NCBI GenBank assembly: GCA_047614245.1 | Contig: JBLHIC010000009.1 | Location: 1 to 55,031 of the forward strand | From: Ulvibacter sp047614245 | Lineage (GTDB): Bacteria > Bacteroidota > Bacteroidia > Flavobacteriales > Flavobacteriaceae | Length of the DNA: 55,031 nt | Direction: 5' to 3' | Part shown: positions 8,315 to 16,548 of the stretch, piece by piece | Layout of the letters: each line of letters starts with the position of its first letter | Position numbering within the stretch: the stretch's first letter is position 1 | Position numbers and translations under genes: made by a program | Notes under the pieces: model-generated | The model's database searches: none | The model's input: the letters and a program-made list of their open reading frames with translations, nothing else | Told to the model about the DNA's origin: nothing

Positions 8315-8954
8315 ATAGTTTTGGCCAGTTACCACTAGTATTTACTTCAGTCATAGAACCAACCTTAATTGATGGACCATTAACTCCTTCAACAGAAACA
8401 ACCTGTTTTTCTTGAACAATTAAATCTGCATCTAGACCTTGTAAAATAACATCCTTTGAAATTTTTGCTTCAAAAACTGAATAAATAGCTCCGCTTTTTT
8501 CTAGTTTTCCAGCTTGTAATTCAAATTTAGCATCTATACCATCAATAGGTATGTTCATCATAGTTTTATAACGATCAGTACTATTAAAGATGGCATCTCT
8601 AACAGGGGTAAAGCCTAAGGTGTCTAAAACAATATCCTCGATAAAATATCCTTCATCAATACCAAAAGCTTTATTTTTAGCAACATCGGCATAACTCGTA
8701 TCTCTTCTTTCCACATTCGCAAACTGCGCAGTGTCGATAAAACGAACCAAACTATCAAAGTTTCCAGAGAACTTTCCTGTAATTTCATTAAAGGCCATTT
8801 CAGCTGCTTTAATATCTTTAAGGTTTTTAATTACCTTAGTATACCGTACTTCTTTTTCCTTGTTGAATTCAACGGGCCCGTTAACGGAATTGTAAAGTTT
8901 CCACCCAAGAAAGATAATTACAAGCCAGAGTAGTAATTGAAGTACTAATTTCAT
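8292..8954 (-). CDS. Membrane-anchored pseudopilin-like protein
   Basis: A 220-residue protein with an N-terminal hydrophobic helix (VLQLLLWLVIIFLGWKLY, residues 4-21) and no lipobox, so probably bitopic in the inner membrane with a periplasmic domain. Residues 37-75 (KVIKNLKDIKAAEMAFNEIT followed by a short G-K-F and FDSLVRFI) resemble the helix plus alpha-beta turn of type IV pilin-like or GspG-like proteins (inference). The remainder is beta-rich. I recognise no named family beyond a conserved Bacteroidota hypothetical. It overlaps the DUF3822 gene and is first in the operon with DUF3822 and rsmD; a TAnnTTTG match (TAGATTTG, minus strand) lies at 8997-9004. Confidence 0.8.
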   Translation of the reverse strand: MKLVLQLLLWLVIIFLGWKLYNSVNGPVEFNKEKEVRYTKVIKNLKDIKAAEMAFNEITGKFSGNFDSLVRFIDTAQFANVERRDTSYADVAKNKAFGIDEGYFIEDIVLDTLGFTPVRDAIFNSTDRYKTMMNIPIDGIDAKFELQAGKLEKSGAIYSVFEAKISKDVILQGLDADLIVQEKQVVSVEGVNGPSIKVGSMTEVNTSGNWPKLYDTAKEQ

Positions 8955-9081
8955 GTTATGATAATTTAAGAGTTTTGAATACTAATAGGTTATTCACAAA
9001 TCTACAATTTTTTTTTGTTCGTAAAAGTATATTCTGAAAAAAAGCTAGCTATCTTTAAACTCTCATAGTTAGCATATACTC

Positions 9082-10509
9082 ATGGATGTTTCACAATTTT
9101 ACAGTCTTCTTAAATCGGACTTTCCTTACAATACAACTACCAAACAAGATATTGCGCTGCAATTACTCGCGAAGTTTGTGCTAAGTGAGGTGAAAAATGA
9201 AGTATTCTTGCTAAAGGGATATGCTGGAACTGGTAAGACCACTACTATAGGAACCCTTGTCAAGAATCTATGGAAGGCTAAAAGATCGGCCGTATTACTT
9301 GCTCCTACGGGTCGTGCAGCAAAAGTAATGAGTCTATACTCTAAGAAGGAAGCATTTACAATTCATAAAAAAATTTACTATCCTAAAAGTGAAAAGGGTG
9401 GTGGTGTGTCATTTACGCTTCAAGCTAATAAGCATCGCAATGTGATTTTTATAGTAGATGAAGCTTCAATGATCCCAGATATAATTCAAGATTCTAAATT
9501 ATTTGAGAATGGGTCTCTTTTAGACGATCTTGTACAATATGTCTATAGTGGTTATAACTGTAAATTATTACTAATTGGTGATACCGCGCAATTACCGCCA
9601 GTGAAACTTGATATCAGCCCAGCTTTAGAAAGAAGAACTTTGGAGACTCAATTTAATATGATTGTCATTGAACTGGAACTTGATGATGTGGTTCGGCAAC
9701 AAAGAGATAGCGGAATTTTGGTAAATGCAACAAGACTAAGAGAGCGCTTGGCAGACGGTTTCTATGAAGATTTCAAGCTAACGGAAATGGGCCATTCCGA
9801 TGTTATTCGTCCTTTAGATGGTCAAGAAATAATGGATGCGATCAGTGATAGTTATAATGAGTCGGGAAATCAAGAAACGGTTGTAATCGTTCGTTCCAAT
9901 AAGAGAGCAAACCTCTATAATCAAAGTATTCGGAACCGGATTCTTTTTCAGGAAGAAGAACTCTCTGCAGGTGATCACTTGATGGTGGTGAAGAATAATT
10001 ACTTTTGGGTAAAGACTGAAAGTGAAGCAGGGTTTATTGCAAATGGTGATATAATTCAAGTTTTAGAAATTGTTGGATTAAAAGAACTTTATGGTTTTAA
10101 ATTCGCGGAAGTAATTGTGCAAATGGTGGATTATCCAAAAATGAAACCATTTGAGACCGTTTTACTCTTAGATGCGTTAACTTCGGAAACACCATCTTTG
10201 CCATATGAGGATTCAAATAGACTATATCAAGAGGTACAGCTGGATTATGCTTCAGAAAAATCGAAGTATAAAAAATTTCTGGCGGTAAAATCAAATAAAT
10301 ATTTCAATGCATTGCAGGTTAAATTTTCATATGCAATTACCTGTCATAAATCACAAGGCGGACAATGGAACACTGTATTTGTAGAACAGCCTTATTTGCC
10401 AAATGGGATAGATAAAGATTATCTCAGATGGCTTTATACTGCTATAACCCGTGCAAAGGAAAGATTATATCTTATAGGATTTAAGAATGACTTTTTTGTA
10501 GATTCGTAA
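9082..10509 (+). CDS. RecD-like ATP-dependent DNA helicase
   Basis: A 475-residue superfamily 1B helicase of the RecD/UvrD_C_2 type. Walker A GYAGTGKTT lies near residue 46, LLAPTGRAAKVM (motif Ia) near 73, Walker B IVDEASMI near 128, motif III GDTAQLPPV near 167, and the C-terminal helicase motifs CHKSQGGQW near 430 and YTAITRAKERL near 453. It is shorter than E. coli RecD (608) and lacks RecB or RecC neighbours, so it is probably a stand-alone Bacteroidota RecD-like helicase acting in DNA repair (inference). It is divergent from the pseudopilin-like operon; a near-match -7 box TATCTTTA is at 9050-9057. The next gene starts two bases after its stop. Confidence 0.88.
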   Translation: MDVSQFYSLLKSDFPYNTTTKQDIALQLLAKFVLSEVKNEVFLLKGYAGTGKTTTIGTLVKNLWKAKRSAVLLAPTGRAAKVMSLYSKKEAFTIHKKIYYPKSEKGGGVSFTLQANKHRNVIFIVDEASMIPDIIQDSKLFENGSLLDDLVQYVYSGYNCKLLLIGDTAQLPPVKLDISPALERRTLETQFNMIVIELELDDVVRQQRDSGILVNATRLRERLADGFYEDFKLTEMGHSDVIRPLDGQEIMDAISDSYNESGNQETVVIVRSNKRANLYNQSIRNRILFQEEELSAGDHLMVVKNNYFWVKTESEAGFIANGDIIQVLEIVGLKELYGFKFAEVIVQMVDYPKMKPFETVLLLDALTSETPSLPYEDSNRLYQEVQLDYASEKSKYKKFLAVKSNKYFNALQVKFSYAITCHKSQGGQWNTVFVEQPYLPNGIDKDYLRWLYTAITRAKERLYLIGFKNDFFVDS

Positions 10510-10511
10510 AG

Positions 10512-11090
10512 ATGGATTCAGTAGAGATCATTTTTAGCGTATTTCTTGGTATAGGTCTAGCAGCGGCGTCTGGTTTTAGAGTCTTTCTGCCACTTTTGGT
10601 GCTCAGTTTGGCCGGTCATTATAATTATATTCCGCTAAATGAAAGTTTGACATGGGTTGGCAGTCTTGCAGCAGTTGTTACTCTTGGTGTTGCTACCCTG
10701 GTAGAAATTTTCGGATATTATATTCCTTCGTTTGATAATTTACTAGATTCAATTTCCCTGCCCTTAGCGGCATTAGCAGGGACAACAATTATTTTGGCAA
10801 CAGTTGGTGATATGAATCCGATCGTTACTTGGGTACTAGCTATTATTGCTGGTGGCGGTACCGCAGTTGCTATTAAGGGTAATGCATCTGCACTACGTCT
10901 TAGATCTAATGCCACTACTGGTGAGTTGGCGAGCCCTATTATCTCAACTGTGAAGACTGCAGCATCTATGGTGATGTCGTTACTATCTATTCTAATAGCA
11001 CCTATGGGATTTATAATAGTTTTAGTCTTATTTTTTGGTATTTACAGGTTTTATAAAAACCTTCGTAAAAATAGATCTCCTAGCATATAA
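10512..11090 (+). CDS. DUF4126 membrane protein
   Basis: A 192-residue integral membrane protein of the DUF4126 family, function unknown. Hydrophobic segments are visible around residues 5-33, 45-68, 78-117 (glycine- and alanine-rich) and 150-178, with a basic C-terminal tail (YKNLRKNRSP). The glycine-rich AGGGTAVAIKGNASALRLRSNATTGE stretch lies between segments and is typical of the family. It begins two bases after the helicase gene, so it is probably co-transcribed. No substrate can be inferred. Start ATG 10512 is the only sensible one. Confidence 0.85.
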   Translation: MDSVEIIFSVFLGIGLAAASGFRVFLPLLVLSLAGHYNYIPLNESLTWVGSLAAVVTLGVATLVEIFGYYIPSFDNLLDSISLPLAALAGTTIILATVGDMNPIVTWVLAIIAGGGTAVAIKGNASALRLRSNATTGELASPIISTVKTAASMVMSLLSILIAPMGFIIVLVLFFGIYRFYKNLRKNRSPSI

Positions 11091-11215
11091 TCTTCTTATT
11101 TTTGGCAGTCTTAAATTAAAGTACAATTTTTGCAATTTGGTGTAATTTAAATCTGCTGTAAACAAGCAACCTAATCCAAGTTTTTACATCTAGTAAGTAA
11201 CTTCTAATTTATTAT

Positions 11216-13045
11216 ATGAAGATAATAGCAATGATTCCCGCGCGATATGGGGCAACCAGATTTCCAGGAAAATTAATGCAAGATTTAGGTGGTAAGCCAG
11301 TAATCGTTCGAACTTATGAGGCGGCTAAAGCGACAAACTTATTTGATGAAGTATATGTTGTTACTGATAGCGGAGTGATTTTTAAAGAAATTGAATTGAA
11401 TGGGGGGAAGGCTATTATGAGTACTAAGGAACATGACTGCGGAAGCGATAGAATTGCTGAAGCTGTTGAAAACATGGATGTGGATATTGTTGTCAATGTT
11501 CAAGGAGATGAGCCATTTACAAGTAAAGAAGGCTTAGAACAAGTGCTTAGTGTTTTTAATGGACCGGATGCTTATAAAATAGATCTAGCTTCTTTAATGA
11601 CAGAAATACACGATTGGAAAGAAATTAGTGATCCTAATTGTGTAAAAGTAATTGTTGACAAAGAAAACTTCGCATTGTACTTTTCGCGTTCACCAGTCCC
11701 ATATCCACGTGACAAAAATGCTTCTATGAAATATTATAAGCATAAAGGAATCTATGCATTTAGAAAACAGGCAATACTCGATTTTTATCGTTTGCCAATG
11801 AGATCTCTCGAAGCAGTTGAAAAAATTGAATGTATCCGGTATTTAGAATACGGTAAAAATATAAAAATGGCGATTTCAAATACACAAGGAATTGAAATAG
11901 ATACACCTGAAGATTTAATTCGGGCTAACAAGATCTTAAAGGAGCAAAGCAAAGTTACGGTTAACAATAAATACCGAAACTTCCCAATGGTACCAAAAGT
12001 AGTATTTGGAAATGGTTCTTTTGACCAACTCACGTCTATTTTGGCGCCGCAGAGAAAAGATAAAGCTCCTTTCATCTTTCTTGTAGACGAGGTTTTTAAA
12101 AATGATCAGGAGCTGATAAATCGCATTAATCCAAGGTTTAATGATAAGTTGTTGTTTGTTTCTTCAGATGAAGAGCCAAAAACGACACAAGTAGACCAGG
12201 TTGTAAAAGACATTAAGTCAGAATTTACATATAAGCCTTCAGGGATTATTGGAATTGGTGGTGGCACTATTTTAGATTTAGCAAAAGCCGTTGCTATTAT
12301 GGTTACGAATAAAGGTAGTGCGGCAGATTACCAAGGTTGGGATTTGGTTAAAAACAAGGCTGTATATCATGTTGGAGTTCCAACTATTTCAGGTACTGGA
12401 GCAGAAGTTTCAAGAACGACCGTTTTAACTGGTCCCGTCAAAAAATTAGGAATTAATAGTGATTTTACCACTTTTGATCAGGTAATTTTAGATCCTGACC
12501 TAACAATAGGCGTCCCTAAAAATCAATGGTTTTATACGGGGATGGATTGTTTTATTCACTGTGTAGAATCCTTAAACGGAACTTTTTTAAATGCCTTCAG
12601 TCAGAGTTACGGCGAAAAAGCATACGATCTTTGTATGGAGATTTTTGTTGAAAATGATTTGGCAGATGAGGACTCAAGAGGCAAACTGATGATGGCGTCT
12701 TGGCACGGAGGTATGAGTATAGCCTATTCTCAAGTAGGAGTTGCCCACGCAATGAGTTACGGACTTTCATATGTATTAGGAACCAAGCACGGCATTGGTA
12801 ATTGTATTGTTTTTGATCATTTAGAAGAGTTTTACCCTAAAGACGTTGTTCTTTTTAAGAAAATGGTGAAAGAGCACGGGGTGAAAATACCAAAAGAACT
12901 CTGTAAAGATCTCGATCCTGAGCAAATTGATTTAATGATTGACATTGCGTTGAGCCTTGTTCCGCTATGGGAAAACGCACTTGGAGACGATTGGGAAGCT
13001 ATTATGACTAGAGATAGGTTAAGAGCTTTATACCAAAAAATGTAA
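11216..13045 (+). CDS. KdsB-KdnB fusion: CMP-(8-amino-)Kdo synthetase plus Kdo 8-oxidase
   Basis: One uninterrupted 609-residue frame joining two enzymes. Residues 1 to about 243 are a KdsB-type cytidylyltransferase: PARYGATRFPGK, VNVQGDEPF near 95, SRSPVPYPR near 155, YKHKGIYAFRK and IDTPEDLIRA near 227. After a short linker, about 256-609 is an iron-type alcohol dehydrogenase resembling KdnB: GIGGGTILDLAKA near 345 and metal ligands in GMDCFIHCVES (Asp ~444, His ~448), VAHAMSYG (His ~510) and GTKHG (His ~525). In Shewanella KdnB oxidises C8 of Kdo and KdnA aminates it; Kdo8N is then activated by KdsB. The fusion therefore implies 8-amino-Kdo in LPS (inference). No KdnA aminotransferase lies in the window. 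A PlsC-like gene follows after 20 bases. Confidence 0.9.
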   Translation: MKIIAMIPARYGATRFPGKLMQDLGGKPVIVRTYEAAKATNLFDEVYVVTDSGVIFKEIELNGGKAIMSTKEHDCGSDRIAEAVENMDVDIVVNVQGDEPFTSKEGLEQVLSVFNGPDAYKIDLASLMTEIHDWKEISDPNCVKVIVDKENFALYFSRSPVPYPRDKNASMKYYKHKGIYAFRKQAILDFYRLPMRSLEAVEKIECIRYLEYGKNIKMAISNTQGIEIDTPEDLIRANKILKEQSKVTVNNKYRNFPMVPKVVFGNGSFDQLTSILAPQRKDKAPFIFLVDEVFKNDQELINRINPRFNDKLLFVSSDEEPKTTQVDQVVKDIKSEFTYKPSGIIGIGGGTILDLAKAVAIMVTNKGSAADYQGWDLVKNKAVYHVGVPTISGTGAEVSRTTVLTGPVKKLGINSDFTTFDQVILDPDLTIGVPKNQWFYTGMDCFIHCVESLNGTFLNAFSQSYGEKAYDLCMEIFVENDLADEDSRGKLMMASWHGGMSIAYSQVGVAHAMSYGLSYVLGTKHGIGNCIVFDHLEEFYPKDVVLFKKMVKEHGVKIPKELCKDLDPEQIDLMIDIALSLVPLWENALGDDWEAIMTRDRLRALYQKM

Positions 13046-13065
13046 TTTTCCACTATCCCCAACTT

Positions 13066-13602
13066 ATGTACATTACAAAATATATTTTTCATAAACTCTT
13101 AGGTTGGAAGATTGAAGGTGCTTTTGATAGATCGATAAAGAAATCGGTTGTCATGGTTGCCCCTCACACTGCAAATTATGACTTTATAATTTGTTCATTT
13201 ACAAGGCGAATCCTAAAAACACAAATTAATTTTGTTGGTAAAAAGGCATTGTTTAGTTGGCCCGTTGGTTGGTATTTTAGATGGATGGGGGGAGAGCCTC
13301 TCGCGCGTACTAAGTCTGAAAATAAAGTAGAAGATATTACGAAAGTTTTTGAAAGTCTGGATGAATTCCGACTTGCCATTGCCCCAGAAGGAACCCGGAA
13401 GAAGGTTGATAAATGGAAAACAGGTTATTATTATATTGCGTTAAGCGCCAAAGTCCCTATTATTCCTGTATCCCTGGACTATCCCTCTAAGACCATTTGT
13501 ATTGGTAAAGAATTCTATCCAACCGGAAATTTCGAAAAGGACAAGTTAGAACTTCACAAGTTTTTTAAAGGTAAGATTGGGAAGATTCCTGAGTTTTCTT
13601 AA
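13066..13602 (+). CDS. PlsC-like acyltransferase
   Basis: A 178-residue member of the lysophospholipid/glycerolipid acyltransferase (PlsC) superfamily. The HX4D catalytic motif is APHTANYDF near residue 28-34; GGEPLART (motif II-like) near 73, APEGTRKK (motif III) near 106 and VPIIPVSLDYP (motif IV) near 128 follow. It is shorter than typical PlsC (about 240) and has no N-terminal membrane helix; similar short proteins are common in Flavobacteriaceae. The substrate is unknown: it could acylate lysophosphatidic acid or an amino-lipid. It sits 20 bases after the KdsB-KdnB fusion, so it is probably in the same transcript, and ends at a strong terminator. Confidence 0.87.
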   Translation: MYITKYIFHKLLGWKIEGAFDRSIKKSVVMVAPHTANYDFIICSFTRRILKTQINFVGKKALFSWPVGWYFRWMGGEPLARTKSENKVEDITKVFESLDEFRLAIAPEGTRKKVDKWKTGYYYIALSAKVPIIPVSLDYPSKTICIGKEFYPTGNFEKDKLELHKFFKGKIGKIPEFS

Positions 13603-13605
13603 AAA

Positions 13606-13642
13606 AATAAAAGCTCATTCCTGTAAAGAATGAGCTTTTATT
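13606..13642. terminator. Bidirectional rho-independent terminator
   Basis: A perfect 15-bp inverted repeat (AATAAAAGCTCATTC at 13606-13620 and its complement at 13628-13642) with a 7-base loop. The A/T-rich outer stem gives T-runs on both strands, so it ends both the convergent PlsC-like gene and yebC. Confidence 0.9.
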
Positions 13643-13680
13643 AAAAATTAGCACACTTCCTGTAGATATATAGAAGTAGA

Positions 13681-14394
13681 TTATGATTCTTCCATCGTAT
13701 GATAAACATTCTGCACATCATCATCATCATCCAATCTGTCTAACAGTTTCTCAACATCGGCAGACTGTTCTTCTGAAAGCTTAGTGGTTATTTGAGGAAT
13801 ACGCTCAAAACCAGATGATAATATCTCGATATTAGCGCTTTCTAAATAGGACTGAATATTTCCAAAGCTCTCAAAAGGTGCATATATTAAAACACCATCG
13901 TCATCTTCGAAAATTTCTTCGATTCCGTGGTCAATTAACTCTAGTTCCAGTTCCTCTAAATCCAACCCTTCACCGTGCACTCTAAAGTTACACGTATGAT
14001 CGAACATAAATACTACAGATCCTGAAGTTCCCATACTACCATCGGTTTTATTGAAACACATACGCACATTTGCAACTGTTCGTGTATTATTATCGGTTGC
14101 GGTTTCAATTAAGACTGCTATTCCATGCTGAGCATAGCCTTCAAACAAAATTTCTTTGTAATCACCTAAACTTTTATCACTGGCTTTTTTAATAGCACGT
14201 TCTACATTGTCCTTAGGCATATTCACTGCCTTCGCATTCTGAATTACTGCACGTAGACGTGAATTTGAATCAGGGTCGGGACCCCCTTCTTTTACTGCCA
14301 TCACGATGTCCTTCCCAATACGTGTAAAAGCTTTGGACATCGCAGACCAACGCTTCATTTTTCTTGCTTTTCTAAATTCGAAAGCTCTTCCCAT
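13681..14394 (-). CDS. YebC/PmpR family protein
   Basis: A 237-residue YebC/TACO1 family protein, a usual length. The N-terminus MGRAFEFRKARKMKRWSAMSK and the following FTRIGKDIVMAVKEGG are typical, with the central NMPKDNVERAIKKAS near residue 77. The family is annotated as DNA-binding regulator, but recent work links YebC proteins to translation of proline-rich stretches; which applies here cannot be read from sequence. A full promoter (TTG, 18 bases, TATTTTTG) precedes it at 14420-14448, so it can be transcribed separately from phhB upstream. Confidence 0.93.
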   Translation of the reverse strand: MGRAFEFRKARKMKRWSAMSKAFTRIGKDIVMAVKEGGPDPDSNSRLRAVIQNAKAVNMPKDNVERAIKKASDKSLGDYKEILFEGYAQHGIAVLIETATDNNTRTVANVRMCFNKTDGSMGTSGSVVFMFDHTCNFRVHGEGLDLEELELELIDHGIEEIFEDDDGVLIYAPFESFGNIQSYLESANIEILSSGFERIPQITTKLSEEQSADVEKLLDRLDDDDDVQNVYHTMEES

Positions 14395-14419
14395 TGTTAT
14401 TAAGTTTTAATCTATTCAA

Positions 14420-14448
14420 CAAAAATATAAAAATACATCTCCCCTCAA
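14420..14448 (-). promoter_or_regulatory. Bacteroidota promoter for yebC
   Basis: Minus strand TTG (14446-14448), 18-base spacer, then TATTTTTG (14420-14427), an exact TAnnTTTG. The start of transcription would fall about 15-20 bases before the yebC ATG. Confidence 0.6.
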
Positions 14449-14451
14449 AGT

Positions 14452-14733
14452 TTAACTCACTAAAGCGTCAATTATCTTAGCCAATTCAAAATCTTTTTCA
14501 GTTACTCCTCCGGCATCATGTGTCGATAAAGAAATCTTTAAAGTCTTATAGACATTGGACCAGTCTGGGTGATGATTCATCTTTTCAGCTTCAAAGGCAA
14601 TACGCGTCATTACTGAAAAGGCATCTTTGAAATTATCGAACTCTAAAGATGTGTGGATTGCGTTCTCAGCAAATTCCCAACCCTCTACTGTTGACATTCT
14701 TGCTTGTACTTCAAATTCGGTTAATGCTCTCAT
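14452..14733 (-). CDS. phhB: 4a-hydroxytetrahydrobiopterin dehydratase (PCD)
   Basis: A 93-residue pterin-4a-carbinolamine dehydratase, which dehydrates the 4a-hydroxy pterin produced by aromatic amino acid hydroxylases. The family signature is complete: EKMNHHPDW near residues 50-58 followed by TLKISLSTHDAGGVTEKD. The length is standard. It lies four bases after the SDR gene in the gcvT-glsA-SDR-phhB run. No phenylalanine hydroxylase is in this window, so its partner enzyme must be elsewhere or the role may be different. Confidence 0.93.
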   Translation of the reverse strand: MRALTEFEVQARMSTVEGWEFAENAIHTSLEFDNFKDAFSVMTRIAFEAEKMNHHPDWSNVYKTLKISLSTHDAGGVTEKDFELAKIIDALVS

Positions 14734-14737
14734 AATT

Positions 14738-15619
14738 TTAATTTTTAAAAGTAATTATTTCTTCACTTAGCGTGCTGTCTTCAACAACCTCGGCAACGCT
14801 TGTTCTATAATTTTTTGGCAGTTGTTTTTTCTTCGGAAGTATTGCTAAATATTCATCCTCATTTCTCCTAAAGACACTTTTAAAGATAGGTGTTTTATCT
14901 CCCATTTTTGAAGTGATCTCTCTAAATAAATCTTCATGATGAACCATGTCATTACTAGAAAGGTGATAAATTCCATCTAATTCTTTACTAATAATATAGT
15001 GAATTTGCTGCGCAACTTTATCAGAAGTAGTTATACTTATTGATAAATTGGGATATACCTCAAACGCAGCTTTATGCTTTATGGCTTGTCTTAATTGAAG
15101 TATTCGTGGAGAGTGAATTCCTAAAACTATAGGCAATCGTAAAATAACTGTTTGAGCGGGTATCTTTTTTAGTAACATTCGCTCTATAGAAATTTTAAAC
15201 TTTCCGTAGTCGCTCTCTGCTAGTGGTTTATCATTTTCGTAGGAGGGAAGCTTAAATTTTCCGTCAAAAACATTCACTGATGATAAATATACAATTCGAG
15301 CATAGTGATTCTCGTTTACATAATCACATAATTGCCTATGAGCCTCCAATTGCAGCTCATAATCACCTCTCAGTGTAGAAATAATTATTACTGGTTTAAC
15401 CTTTTGAAGAATATTATTTAGGTTATCTTCTTCCAAGCAATACTTAAAATAAGCTTGATTTTTCGCATATTCCTCATCATTTGTAGAGTAGGTTCCGTAG
15501 ACATCAAAATACGATTGCAACTCTAAATAAATACTGCGACCAATAAAGCCACTAGCTCCTAAAATTAATATTCTATTCTTTAAAGGTTCCTTCAATATAT
15601 CTTTTTTAGCTATTATCAC
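14738..15619 (-). CDS. Extended SDR, RmlD/NAD-dependent epimerase-like
   Basis: A 293-residue extended short-chain dehydrogenase of the NAD(P)-dependent epimerase or RmlD-like group. The dinucleotide motif ILILGASGFIGRSIY starts near residue 17; VYLSSVNVFDG near 111 supplies the catalytic serine region, and YGKFKISIERMLL near 139 is the Tyr-X3-Lys motif. The sugar or nucleotide substrate is not determined by sequence. It is three bases from glsA and four from phhB, so it belongs to the gcvT-phhB operon. Confidence 0.85.
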   Translation of the reverse strand: MIIAKKDILKEPLKNRILILGASGFIGRSIYLELQSYFDVYGTYSTNDEEYAKNQAYFKYCLEEDNLNNILQKVKPVIIISTLRGDYELQLEAHRQLCDYVNENHYARIVYLSSVNVFDGKFKLPSYENDKPLAESDYGKFKISIERMLLKKIPAQTVILRLPIVLGIHSPRILQLRQAIKHKAAFEVYPNLSISITTSDKVAQQIHYIISKELDGIYHLSSNDMVHHEDLFREITSKMGDKTPIFKSVFRRNEDEYLAILPKKKQLPKNYRTSVAEVVEDSTLSEEIITFKN

Positions 15620-15621
15620 AA

Positions 15622-16536
15622 TTAAAAAATAGATTCCCCTGTCATTGTTGTGAATTTTTCCAAAGCTCGCATTCCTCTATATGAATTTCCTTTTATATTT
15701 AATCCTGGCGCCCAAGTTGTTAATATGTAGTTATTTGGTAATACAGCAACGATTCCACCGCCAACACCACTTTTACCTGGAAGTCCTACTTTAAATGCAA
15801 ATTCTCCGGCCTCATCATAAAAACCGCAGGTAAGCATTATGGCATTTATTCTTTTCACCTGACTTATGGAGAGGTGAGCAACATCCCTCATGCATCGTCC
15901 TCTATTAGAAAATACATAAAAAACGTTAGACAATTGCTCACAATTCATTTCTAATGAGCATTGGTGAAAATAAAAATCTAAAACGGTTTCAACATCATTT
16001 ATAAGGTTATCATATGATTTTAATAAGTTGGCTGTTGCATAATTTACAAAGCCTGTGTTTTTTTCTGAAAGGGCCACCTTTTCATTATAATTAATTGTTT
16101 CATCATTCGCTAGTTCACGAACGAATTGCAAAAAGTCAGTTTTTGGATTTTTTAATTCTGAAACTAATATGTCTGCGATAACAATCGCCCCTGAATTAAT
16201 TAGTGGATTTCGAGGAATACCGTCTTCTAATTCTAATAATGAAAGATGATTAAATGGATCCCCTGATGGTTCGACATCAGTTCTAATCCAAAGATCGTTT
16301 CCAACAAGTGACATAGCCTTCGCTAGCGTCAATACTTTTGATATACTCTGAATTGAAAAAGGGGTGCGCCAATCTCCAACATGAAAGTTTTTACTATTAA
16401 TTCTATTCAGGTAAATACCGAAGCCGTTTTTATCAACGTTTGCCAATTCGGGGATATAGGAAGCTACTTCACCAATGTCTTCAATCTGCATTAACTCTTG
16501 GTGAATTTCTTCTAATACTCCCTGATAATTAATCAT
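15622..16536 (-). CDS. glsA: Glutaminase A
   Basis: A 304-residue serine-dependent glutaminase (beta-lactamase-like fold) that hydrolyses glutamine to glutamate and ammonia. The catalytic Ser-X2-Lys motif is FSIQSISKVLTLA near residue 61-73; PRNPLINSGAIVIADIL near 109, and LPGKSGVGGGIVAVLP near 249 are conserved. The length is standard. It lies 12 bases after gcvT in the same orientation and is co-transcribed. Confidence 0.95.
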   Translation of the reverse strand: MINYQGVLEEIHQELMQIEDIGEVASYIPELANVDKNGFGIYLNRINSKNFHVGDWRTPFSIQSISKVLTLAKAMSLVGNDLWIRTDVEPSGDPFNHLSLLELEDGIPRNPLINSGAIVIADILVSELKNPKTDFLQFVRELANDETINYNEKVALSEKNTGFVNYATANLLKSYDNLINDVETVLDFYFHQCSLEMNCEQLSNVFYVFSNRGRCMRDVAHLSISQVKRINAIMLTCGFYDEAGEFAFKVGLPGKSGVGGGIVAVLPNNYILTTWAPGLNIKGNSYRGMRALEKFTTMTGESIF

Positions 16537-16548
16537 GTTAAATTGGTA

